From positions 558,001-622,000 of the forward strand of contig NZ_FRBY01000003.1 in assembly GCF_900142735.1 (NCBI RefSeq): a DNA stretch of 64,000 bases, read 5' to 3'. This DNA is from Flavobacterium saccharophilum (GTDB lineage: Bacteria; Bacteroidota; Bacteroidia; Flavobacteriales; Flavobacteriaceae). Position 1 is the first letter of the stretch. Every line of letters starts with the position of its first letter. Under the pieces are notes generated by a model. It did no database searches and was not told the DNA's origin. It was given only the letters and a program-made list of their open reading frames with translations. The translations under genes were made by a program, and so were the position numbers. Of the stretch, positions 1 through 6,254 are shown piece by piece.

Positions 1-242
1 TAAACGGCAGGACGTGCATTTTCAGGTGAAAAAGGCGTTTTCCACTTCTGATTGCGTTCCCAGTTTAAATCAGATAATTTATCTGAAATAGACATTAATT
101 CAGATAATTCTGCTGGTTTTTTAGTTTTTAAAATTTTATGAACCTGACGCGCTTCTTTTAAAAATAAAGGTTCAGTATATTGAGTAGTTGGTAATTCTTT
201 TTCGAAATTCAGTGACTTCGCTGGCGATATAACAATTTTCAT
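1..242 (-). CDS. yaaA: Peroxide stress protein YaaA (UPF0246/DUF328), 5' part only
   Basis: The reverse strand reads MKIVISPAKSLNFEKELPT from an ATG at 242 and stays open to the window edge, giving about 80 codons of a family usually near 250 residues; the rest lies outside. The opening MKIVISPAKS is the family's conserved start. In E. coli, YaaA lowers free iron during hydrogen peroxide stress; the same role here is inferred from family membership. It is transcribed away from the cca gene, across a repeat-filled gap. A TAnnTTTG-type box (minus-strand TATTTTTG at 270-263) lies about 20 bases upstream of the start. Confidence 0.88.
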   Translation of the reverse strand, partial: MKIVISPAKSLNFEKELPTTQYTEPLFLKEARQVHKILKTKKPAELSELMSISDKLSDLNWERNQKWKTPFSPENARPAV

Positions 243-641
243 TTGTACGTTTTTCTATGATTCAAAAATACAAATTGAAATTTTAAAAATGAGATATCAG
301 AATTGATTTGTTTGATAGCTGTATAAAAGCGAAATATCGTAACAAGTCCCAGCGGGACAAAATGTTTATAGAAAAGAAATGTACAGCACTTCAAAACCCC
401 AGCGTGGTGAAATAATAAATATTCTGTAATTTATATATCGCTCCCATGGAGCTTTAATAAAATCGTAATAAATTTAGCTATAAACATTCTGCTCCTCTGG
501 AGCTTAAAATCTCATAAATGCTATTTTATCAAAAAAAGACAATCGAAACTATTAATTTCTTCAAAAAAGTACACGTTAGATTATAAAAGGCATTTTCTAT
601 GTTGTAAATTTGCACACGTTTCAATTTCTTCAGGAAAAGAA
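243..641. repeat. Intergenic region with four CCCAGCGGG-type stem-loop boxes in inverted layout
   Basis: No gene is visible in this 399-base gap. It holds four related boxes. Box 1 at 346-371 starts GTCCCAGCGGGAC and ends GTTTATAG. Box 2 is at 396-422 (ACCCCAGCGTGGTG). Box 3, at 439-453, is reversed (GCTCCCATGGAGC core). Box 4, at 478-504, is reversed and begins CTATAAACATTC, ending CTCCTCTGGAGC. Boxes 1 and 4 match each other as an inverted pair around the GTTTATAG/CTATAAAC word. Each box contains a short self-complementary GC-rich core in otherwise AT-rich DNA, which suggests a dispersed REP-like element. The right end carries the cca promoter box. Confidence 0.7.
605..612 (+). promoter_or_regulatory. 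Putative -7 box (TAAATTTG) for the cca gene
   Basis: TAAATTTG matches the Bacteroidota -7 consensus TAnnTTTG and lies 29 bases before the ATG at 642. I do not see a well-spaced TTG -33 element, so this rests on the -7 box alone. Confidence 0.45.
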
Positions 642-2099
642 ATGTCATACTTAAAAATTCTTGAATTCGTGGCTATACAAACAAACTATAAAACAGCTTT
701 ACAACATAAAATCTTCGGAATTATTTCGCAGGCATCTCAGGAACTAAACGTTGACAGTTATGTCATCGGTGGTTTTGTTCGTGATTTGCTTTTAAACCGA
801 GGCTCAAAAAAAGACATTGATGTTGTTGCCGTTGGAAGCGGAATCGAACTGGCTTTGAAAGTTTCTGAATTACTTCCAAAAAAACCAAAAGTACAGGTTT
901 TTAAGACTTATGGAACTGCAATGTTACGTTTTGAAGATACTGATATAGAATTTGTTGGCGCCCGAAAAGAATCTTATAATTTCGATAGCCGAAATCCAAT
1001 CGTTGAAAATGGAACACTTGAAGACGATCAAAATCGTCGTGATTTCACTATAAATGCTTTGGCATTATCATTAAACGAAAAAACATTTGGAGATCTTTCT
1101 GACCCTTTTGATGGGTTGGCTGATTTGGAAAATAAGACAATCAAAACACCTTTAGATCCTGATATAACCTATTCTGATGATCCTTTGCGAATGCTTCGTG
1201 CCATTCGTTTTGCGAATCAGTTAGGTTTTGAAATAGAGAAAAATTCACTTGATGCAATTACTAAAAACGCAGAGCGAATTAAAATTATTTCGGGAGAAAG
1301 AATTGTCGATGAATTGAATAAAATTCTTTCGACAGATAAACCGTCAATCGGATTTTTACTTTTATACCAAACCGGACTTTTAGATATTATACTTCCTGAA
1401 TTGACAGCTTTAAATCAGGTGGAAGAAATTGAAGGTCATACCCATAAAAATAACTTTTACCACACACTAGAAGTAGTCGATAATATTTGTCCAAATACAG
1501 ATGATGTTTGGTTGCGTTGGTCGGCTTTGTTACACGATATTGGAAAAGCACCGACAAAACGTTTCACTAAAAAACAAGGCTGGACTTTTCACGGTCATGA
1601 ATTTCTTGGCGGAAAAATGGCTAAGAAAATATTTGAACGCCTACATATGCCACTCAATCACAAAATGAAATTTGTGCAAAAAATGGTCATTATGAGTTCG
1701 CGCCCTATTGTTTTGGCGCAGGATATTGTGACAGATAGTGCTGTTCGCCGTTTGGTTTTTGATGCCGGCGAAGATGTTGAGGATTTAATGACTTTATGCG
1801 AAGCAGATATTACAACCAAAAATCCAGCAAAGTTCAAGAAGTATCATAAAAACTTCGATATTGTCCGCAAGAAAATTGTCGAAGTGGAAGAACGCGATCA
1901 TGTGCGTAATTTTCAGCCGCCTATTTCTGGTGAAGAAATCATGGAAATCTTCAACTTGCAACCTTCACGTGAAATCGGAGTTTTAAAAGAAGCTGTAAAA
2001 GAAGCAATTTTAGAAGGTGATATTCCGAATGAATATCAGGCTGCTTATGATTTTGTAATCAAAAGAGCAGAAAAAATGGGTTTAAAAAAAGGTGCATAG
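642..2099 (+). CDS. cca: CCA tRNA nucleotidyltransferase / poly(A) polymerase family with HD domain
   Basis: 485 residues. The nucleotidyltransferase head is at about residues 38-170, with the class II signature GGFVRDLLL (43-51) followed by DIDVV (58-62), whose aspartates bind the catalytic metals. The middle carries the RNA-binding helices (DPLRMLRAIRFANQLGFE). An HD phosphohydrolase domain follows, with LLHDIGKAPTK near residue 300. The enzyme adds or repairs the 3' CCA of tRNAs. The tRNA genes in this window end without an encoded CCA, which is consistent with a need for it. No better-placed ATG is seen, so 642 is kept. Length is normal for the flavobacterial family. Confidence 0.92.
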   Translation: MSYLKILEFVAIQTNYKTALQHKIFGIISQASQELNVDSYVIGGFVRDLLLNRGSKKDIDVVAVGSGIELALKVSELLPKKPKVQVFKTYGTAMLRFEDTDIEFVGARKESYNFDSRNPIVENGTLEDDQNRRDFTINALALSLNEKTFGDLSDPFDGLADLENKTIKTPLDPDITYSDDPLRMLRAIRFANQLGFEIEKNSLDAITKNAERIKIISGERIVDELNKILSTDKPSIGFLLLYQTGLLDIILPELTALNQVEEIEGHTHKNNFYHTLEVVDNICPNTDDVWLRWSALLHDIGKAPTKRFTKKQGWTFHGHEFLGGKMAKKIFERLHMPLNHKMKFVQKMVIMSSRPIVLAQDIVTDSAVRRLVFDAGEDVEDLMTLCEADITTKNPAKFKKYHKNFDIVRKKIVEVEERDHVRNFQPPISGEEIMEIFNLQPSREIGVLKEAVKEAILEGDIPNEYQAAYDFVIKRAEKMGLKKGA

Positions 2100-2145
2100 T
2101 AACAAAGGTTTAAAACCTTACTTTAAAATTGTAGGAAAATTTACT

Positions 2146-2153
2146 TAATTTTG
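2146..2153 (+). promoter_or_regulatory. Putative -7 box (TAATTTTG) for the toxin-antitoxin pair
   Basis: TAATTTTG fits TAnnTTTG, 14 bases before the antitoxin ATG. The 2119-2142 stretch upstream (TTTAAAATTGTAGGAAAATTT) closely resembles the stretch upstream of the four-helix-bundle gene at 18876-18897. A palindromic AAGGTTTTAAAACCTT-like word lies at 2105-2120. Confidence 0.45.
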
Positions 2154-2167
2154 TAAAAAAATAAGTT

Positions 2168-2476
2168 ATGACAACATCCGAATTAAAACTCTATCTATTT
2201 AAAAAAATAAGCGAAACAACTGACATTGATTTATTGTTAAAAATAAAATCTTTATTGGAAGAAAACAATTATGAAGTATCAGAAGAAAATTCATCTATAG
2301 TTAATGAACCGGCAATCGAATATAAAAGTTCAAAAACCAGAAATATTAGAATTTTTTCCGAAGCTGAACAAAAAAAAATAAACATTGCACTGGAGCAATA
2401 TGAAAACGGACAGTGGATCTCGAATGAAGAAGCGCAAATAGAATTAGAAAAATGGTTCAAAGAACAAGAAAAATAG
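2168..2476 (+). CDS. Putative antitoxin of a RelE/ParE-type module
   Basis: 102 residues, acidic and mostly helical, without a signal peptide or membrane segment. The N-terminus (ELKLYLFKKISETTDIDLL) looks like a short helical region; the C-terminal third (FSEAEQKKINIALEQYENGQ...) ends WISNEEAQIELEKWFKEQEK. The WISNEEAQ pattern is common in small antitoxins that precede RelE/ParE-like toxins in Bacteroidota. The next gene starts 25 bases before this one ends, which implies translational coupling. Naming rests on gene order and on the toxin's features, not on a recognised DNA-binding motif. It would neutralise the toxin and repress the pair. Confidence 0.6.
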   Translation: MTTSELKLYLFKKISETTDIDLLLKIKSLLEENNYEVSEENSSIVNEPAIEYKSSKTRNIRIFSEAEQKKINIALEQYENGQWISNEEAQIELEKWFKEQEK

Positions 2477-2757
2477 TTTGGACCGACTTTGCAAAAGAAT
2501 CAAAATATGCAATTTTCTTATATTGGAATCAAAGAAATAAATCAACAACTTACAGTAGAAAATTAAATGCTTTGTTTCAAGAATCATTAAATCAAATAGT
2601 AAATTTTCCAGAAAGTTCGATTGAATCAAATGATATAAATGTCCGACTTAAAATTGCAAGTCATTTTGAATTAATCTATCACATTTCAAGTACTCAAATT
2701 ACAATTTTGGATATTTGGGATACCAGACAAAATCCAGAAAATTTCCCTTTCAGATAA
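2452..2757 (+). CDS. Putative RelE/ParE-superfamily toxin
   Basis: 101 residues, basic at the N-terminus (MVQRTRKIVWTDFAKES). The layout fits the ParE/RelE fold: beta strand (KIVWTDFA), two helices (SKYAIFLYWNQRNKSTTYSRKLNALFQESL), then strands (RLKIASHFELIYHIS, TQITILDIWDTRQNP). The closing ILDIWDTRQNPE matches the usual end of ParE-like toxins (hxhxDxRxxP). It overlaps the upstream antitoxin by 25 bases. By family it would block translation or gyrase; which one cannot be told from sequence. Clear -10-type promoter only upstream of the antitoxin. Confidence 0.68.
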   Translation: MVQRTRKIVWTDFAKESKYAIFLYWNQRNKSTTYSRKLNALFQESLNQIVNFPESSIESNDINVRLKIASHFELIYHISSTQITILDIWDTRQNPENFPFR

Positions 2758-2800
2758 AATTAAAAACTCAGTAATTCAGAATTTAGTCACTTAAAAAAGA

Positions 2801-3826
2801 ATGAAAAAACATTTCCCTACAATCGCAAAAACAGCATTAGTTTTAGTTTATTTAGTAATTGTCGCAGGAGCTTTGGTTCGTATGACAGGATCTGGAATGG
2901 GTTGTCCGGATTGGCCGAAATGTTTTGGGTATTATATTCCGCCAACAGATTTAAAAGAATTGACTTGGGAGCCGAACCGTGCATTTGAAAAAGGACAGGT
3001 AATCATTAAGGATGAAAGCTTACTGGTTGCAAAAGATAATTTTACGACTGAAACTTCTTTTGATCCTGCACATTGGGAAAAATACACTAAACATGATTAT
3101 GCAATTTTTAATCCATTACATACCTGGATTGAATACATCAACAGACTTTGTGGTGCTTTAGCGGGACTGGCATGCTTTTTCATGGCAATCGCCTCTTTTA
3201 GATTTTGGAAACAAAACAAGAAAATCACTTTACTTTCCTGGTTGGTAGTCTTTATGATGGGCTTTCAGGCATGGTTGGGTGCAAAAGTGGTTTACTCCGT
3301 ATTAAACCCAATAAAAATAACAGTTCATATGGTTATGGCCTTGGTTATTGTTGCTGTAATTTTATACATCATTCAATTGGCGAGACCAAAATTAGCTACT
3401 GTAAAATACAATTCTACTTTTAGAAATGTGCTTTTGTTTTCGCTTTTACTTACTTTAATTCAGGTAGCGATTGGAACACAAGTGCGTCAGTTTGTAGATG
3501 AACAAGTTAAAAATGGCTTGACTGCAAGTATTCTTTGGTTACAAAACCCATCGATTACTTTCTATGTTCACCGTTCCTTTTCTATTTTGGTGTTCTTGGT
3601 AAATGTTTATTTATACATTAAAAACACCAAATTTGGTTTGGGATATTCAAAAATAAACTGGGTAATTGCTCTAATTGGGGTTGAAATCCTAACCGGAATG
3701 GCGATGGCTTATCTTGATTTCCCAATAGGAAGTCAGGCGATTCATTTAGTATTGGCATCAATCTTATTCGGAATACAGTTTTACATGATTCTGGAGGCTA
3801 AGAAACCTAGCCCAGCCAACTCTTAA
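2801..3826 (+). CDS. ctaA: Heme A synthase (COX15/CtaA family)
   Basis: 341 residues, an integral membrane protein with about eight transmembrane segments. It oxidises a heme O methyl group to make heme A for cytochrome c oxidase. The N-terminal GALVRMTGSGMGCPDWPKC (residues 23-41) is a family signature. Candidate heme-ligand histidines lie in the expected helices: H107 (NPLHTW), H176 (TVHMV), H257 (YVHRSF) and H315 (AIHLVL). Residues about 44-105 form a long extracytoplasmic insert between helices 1 and 2. The last 20 bases overlap, tail to tail, the 3' end of the LytTR regulator on the other strand. Confidence 0.93.
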   Translation: MKKHFPTIAKTALVLVYLVIVAGALVRMTGSGMGCPDWPKCFGYYIPPTDLKELTWEPNRAFEKGQVIIKDESLLVAKDNFTTETSFDPAHWEKYTKHDYAIFNPLHTWIEYINRLCGALAGLACFFMAIASFRFWKQNKKITLLSWLVVFMMGFQAWLGAKVVYSVLNPIKITVHMVMALVIVAVILYIIQLARPKLATVKYNSTFRNVLLFSLLLTLIQVAIGTQVRQFVDEQVKNGLTASILWLQNPSITFYVHRSFSILVFLVNVYLYIKNTKFGLGYSKINWVIALIGVEILTGMAMAYLDFPIGSQAIHLVLASILFGIQFYMILEAKKPSPANS

Positions 3827-4574
3827 AATCCTGTACTTTTTCGCGGCTTACAACTACCTCATCTTCTTTGTATGAAGGTAAAATAACTTTTAGGCGAGAA
3901 TTGGTATATACCTGAATTTCTTTTATAGCCTGAAGTGGCACAATAAATTTTCTGCTTACGCGGAAGAAATCCTTCATGTCTAATTCCTGTTCCAAAATTT
4001 CTAAAGTCGAATCGATCAAATAATTTCTGTTATCGAAAGTATGAATATACGTTCCTTTGTTTTCGCTAAAGAAACATTCTATTTCCTCTGTAGTTATTAC
4101 TTTTAAATGCTGACCGATTTTAACGGTAAATCGTTTTTTATAATTTTTCTCAAAGGGATTTGAAAGCATTCGACGTATTTGCTCAAAATCAAGCTGAAGA
4201 TTCTGATTTTCTGAAGTTGACTTTGGCATTCGAGCCTTAAATTTAGTAACAGCAACTTCTAAATCATCTTCGTCAATTGGCTTTAAAAGGTAGTCTATAC
4301 TATTCAGCTTGAACGCTTTTAACGCATATTCATCATAAGCCGTTGTAAAAATGATAGCACTTTTAATGTCTATTTTTTCAAAAATTTCAAACGACAAACC
4401 ATCAGACAATTGAATATCCAAAAAAATCAAATCCGGATGTTCATTGTTGGTAAACCAATCTACAGATTCTTCTACAGAGTGTAACATGGTTTCTACGGAA
4501 ATTTCTAGCTTTTCAAGCTTTCGCTGCAATAATCTTGCTGCCGGTTTTTCGTCTTCTATAATTAATGTGGTCAT
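3807..4574 (-). CDS. LytTR-family response regulator
   Basis: 255 residues. An N-terminal receiver domain (about 1-120) has acidic residues EDE at 7-9, the phosphoacceptor D53 in LIFLDIQL, the T/S of FTTAYDEYAL and the lysine of YLLKPI. A LytTR DNA-binding domain (about 150-254) includes FFSENKGTYIHT and FFRVSRKFIV. It should be phosphorylated by the LytS-type kinase encoded at 6255-7613 and regulate transcription. It is the last gene of a minus-strand run that also holds the kinase and five 2TM genes, which supports a cognate pair. Its stop region overlaps the end of ctaA by 20 bases. Confidence 0.92.
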   Translation of the reverse strand: MTTLIIEDEKPAARLLQRKLEKLEISVETMLHSVEESVDWFTNNEHPDLIFLDIQLSDGLSFEIFEKIDIKSAIIFTTAYDEYALKAFKLNSIDYLLKPIDEDDLEVAVTKFKARMPKSTSENQNLQLDFEQIRRMLSNPFEKNYKKRFTVKIGQHLKVITTEEIECFFSENKGTYIHTFDNRNYLIDSTLEILEQELDMKDFFRVSRKFIVPLQAIKEIQVYTNSRLKVILPSYKEDEVVVSREKVQDFKSWLG

Positions 4575-4612
4575 TTACTAAACTGAAAAAATTGAAAAAA
4601 AATAATTTAAAA

Positions 4613-4981
4613 TTACTCCCATTTATTGGTATTTGAAGCTTCCTTATCCATATATTCCTGAATTTTCTTTTGCTCCCAATCTCCATTGAAAAAAATATCT
4701 GGTCCAAACACTGTAAATGCATGAATCAATAAAGCAATGCCCCAGTAAAATGCTGTCGAATAAGTATGCCAATCTAATAAGCTATTTTCCTGAAGGTTCC
4801 ATCCAAAAAAATCTCCATCCAAATTCGAAATAATGATTAAAACATTAATAATAATGTAAACCTTCAGGTGCGAGTAAAAACCTTTTATTTTCTTTACTTT
4901 TTTGTATGCCCTTTCAAAGCTTTCGTCATTCTTAAATTCCTGTGCGTATTCTTCGTACATACGTGTTCTAAAACGTCCCAT
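4613..4981 (-). CDS. 2TM domain protein (array copy 5, nearest the regulator)
   Basis: 122 residues with the 2TM domain layout: a helical amphipathic N-terminus (AYKKVKKIKGFYSHLKV), two hydrophobic segments (about 45-65 and 82-103) and a conserved tail (GDWEQKKIQEYMDKEA...NKWE). It is the most divergent copy of the array: it has an extended MGRFRTRMYEEYAQEF start and a longer linker between the two membrane segments (FGWNLQENSLLDWHTY). A gap of 17 bases follows the previous gene, compared with 2 bases elsewhere in the array. The molecular function of 2TM domains is not established; location in the inner membrane is inferred. Confidence 0.82.
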   Translation of the reverse strand: MGRFRTRMYEEYAQEFKNDESFERAYKKVKKIKGFYSHLKVYIIINVLIIISNLDGDFFGWNLQENSLLDWHTYSTAFYWGIALLIHAFTVFGPDIFFNGDWEQKKIQEYMDKEASNTNKWE

Positions 4982-4998
4982 TTTTTAAATTTTAAAAA

Positions 4999-5304
4999 TT
5001 ATTGCCATTTATTTTGATTCTCTTTTTCTTTATCCATGATCTCTTTGATCTTTCTTTCTTCCCAGCCTTTTCCTAATACCGGAAATACTTCAAAAACTTT
5101 CAAACCATGAAAAACGACTCCCACTCCCCACCACATTAATGGCCAGTAAAACCATAAATGATCTGGTGTTGTATATAAATTGATAAAAATCAAAACTATG
5201 TTAACAACAATAAAAGACGTTAAATTGCCATAAAATCCTTTTATATTCTCGACTTTCTTTTTAGCCAAATAATATTTATCCTCGTCATTAAAATGTACTT
5301 CCAT
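4999..5304 (-). CDS. 2TM domain protein (array copy 4)
   Basis: The chosen ATG at 5304 gives MEVHFNDEDKYYLAKKKVEN, matching the start pattern ME-x-x-Y/F of its neighbours; an upstream GTG/ATG option would overlap the previous gene. About 101 residues: a charged helix ending KKKVENIKGFYGNLTSF, two hydrophobic segments (IVVNIVLIFINL; WFYWPLMWWGVGVVFHGL) and the tail GWEERKIKEIMDKEKENQNKWQ. It starts 2 bases after the stop of copy 3, so it is almost certainly co-transcribed. WGxGxxxHGxKxF at the second segment is the best conserved block across the array. Confidence 0.85.
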   Translation of the reverse strand: MEVHFNDEDKYYLAKKKVENIKGFYGNLTSFIVVNIVLIFINLYTTPDHLWFYWPLMWWGVGVVFHGLKVFEVFPVLGKGWEERKIKEIMDKEKENQNKWQ

Positions 5305-5306
5305 AA

Positions 5307-5636
5307 TTACTCCCATTTTTGTGTTTTTGTTCTTTTATCTAAAAGATTTTTCACTTTGCGTTCTTCCCATTCTTCTCCAAAGATTTTATAGTACGCAAAT
5401 AAATCAATTGCGGACACTAAAAATACACTTGTCCATATTAGCATTACAACACTATTCAAATATATCACCGGAAAGAAATTTAGAGGTACTCCATAAAACT
5501 CTTTTAAAACATAGAGAATTAATGCAATAGCATAAATAAATGCATGTATATAAAAGGATCTCAGTTTAACTATCTTTTTACTAAAGATCGCTTCAAATTT
5601 AAATTTCCCCTGATTATAATTACAATTCGTTTCCAT
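5307..5636 (-). CDS. 2TM domain protein (array copy 3, divergent)
   Basis: 109 residues, starting METNCNYNQG 2 bases after the stop of copy 2. It keeps the FYIHAFIYAIAL and WTSVFLVSAIDLF hydrophobic segments and the EEWEERKVKNLLDKRTKTQKWE tail. It lacks the WGxGxxxHGxKxF block, replaced by SVFLVSAIDLFAYYKIF. The helix before the first membrane segment (FEAIFSKKIVKLRSFYIHAF) is shorter and more basic. It may therefore be a subfunctionalised or drifting copy, while the frame is intact from ATG to stop. No other motif is recognised. Confidence 0.8.
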   Translation of the reverse strand: METNCNYNQGKFKFEAIFSKKIVKLRSFYIHAFIYAIALILYVLKEFYGVPLNFFPVIYLNSVVMLIWTSVFLVSAIDLFAYYKIFGEEWEERKVKNLLDKRTKTQKWE

Positions 5637-5638
5637 GA

Positions 5639-5947
5639 CTATTTCCAGGTTTGTTTTTTACTTTCTTTTTCTTTTTCCAGAAATTCTCTAATTTTTCGTT
5701 CTTCCCATTCTTTATTAAAAAATGGTGAAACTCCAAAAGCTTTTAATCCATGGAAAAGGACTCCTACTCCCCATCCCAGTACGCACCAAATAAACCACAA
5801 ATATTCTGGCGAAGTCATTAGATTTACAACAAGTAACATTATCGTTATAAGAATGAAAATTGTTAAATGCTGATAGAAATCTTTTATCTCTTTCACCTTT
5901 TTCTGAGCCTGATGATAGCGTCTTTCTTCATTATAATCTGGTTCCAT
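5639..5947 (-). CDS. 2TM domain protein (array copy 2)
   Basis: The ATG at 5947 (MEPDYNEERRYHQAQKKVKE) is chosen because it sits 2 bases after the stop of copy 1 and matches the METxY-type start of the others; a longer reading adds only GIV-type codons overlapping copy 1. About 102 residues: FYQHLTIFILITIMLLVVNLM as first membrane segment, YLWFIWCVLGWGVGVLFHGL as second, then KEWEERKIREFLEKEKESKK. It is very close to copy 1 (NLMTSP-Y-LWF and the FYxHLT block are shared), which points to a recent tandem duplication. Confidence 0.86.
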   Translation of the reverse strand: MEPDYNEERRYHQAQKKVKEIKDFYQHLTIFILITIMLLVVNLMTSPEYLWFIWCVLGWGVGVLFHGLKAFGVSPFFNKEWEERKIREFLEKEKESKKQTWK

Positions 5948-5949
5948 GA

Positions 5950-6252
5950 CTATTCCCAAGTTTGTGTTTTACTTTCTTTCTCCAAAATCTCCCGAATTTT
6001 TCGTTCTTCCCAATCTTTATTAAAAACTGGTGAAATTCTAAAAACTTTCCATCCGTGCATCACAATTGCAAATCCCCAGCCAAACACACACCATAAAAAC
6101 CACAAATAACCAGGCGAAGTCATAAGATTTACAACCATAACAATCGGATTACAAATCAGGAATACAGTCAAATGTTCGTAAAATTCTCTTATTTCTTTGA
6201 CTCTTTTTTGAGCCTGATAATAACGTTCAGCTTCTTCATACTTTGTTTCCAT
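5950..6252 (-). CDS. 2TM domain protein (array copy 1, next to the kinase)
   Basis: Start set at ATG 6252 (METKYEEAERYYQAQKRVKE), 2 bases after the kinase stop at 6255-6257; the longer open frame to 6318 reads through the kinase's 3' end out of frame and is not credible. About 100 residues: FYEHLTVFLICNPIVMVVNL, then LWFLWCVFGWGFAIVMHGW, then KDWEERKIREILEKESKTQTWE. The tail REILEKE-K-QTWE is nearly the same as the C-terminus of the kinase fusion, so copy 1 and the kinase-fused copy are close relatives. Confidence 0.87.
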   Translation of the reverse strand: METKYEEAERYYQAQKRVKEIREFYEHLTVFLICNPIVMVVNLMTSPGYLWFLWCVFGWGFAIVMHGWKVFRISPVFNKDWEERKIREILEKESKTQTWE

Positions 6253-6254
6253 GA

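Noticed and set aside
5321..6109. Three plus-strand frames opposite the 2TM genes
   Set aside because: They have hydrophobic, low-complexity products that arise as shadows of the membrane segments on the other strand, and they have no promoter box.
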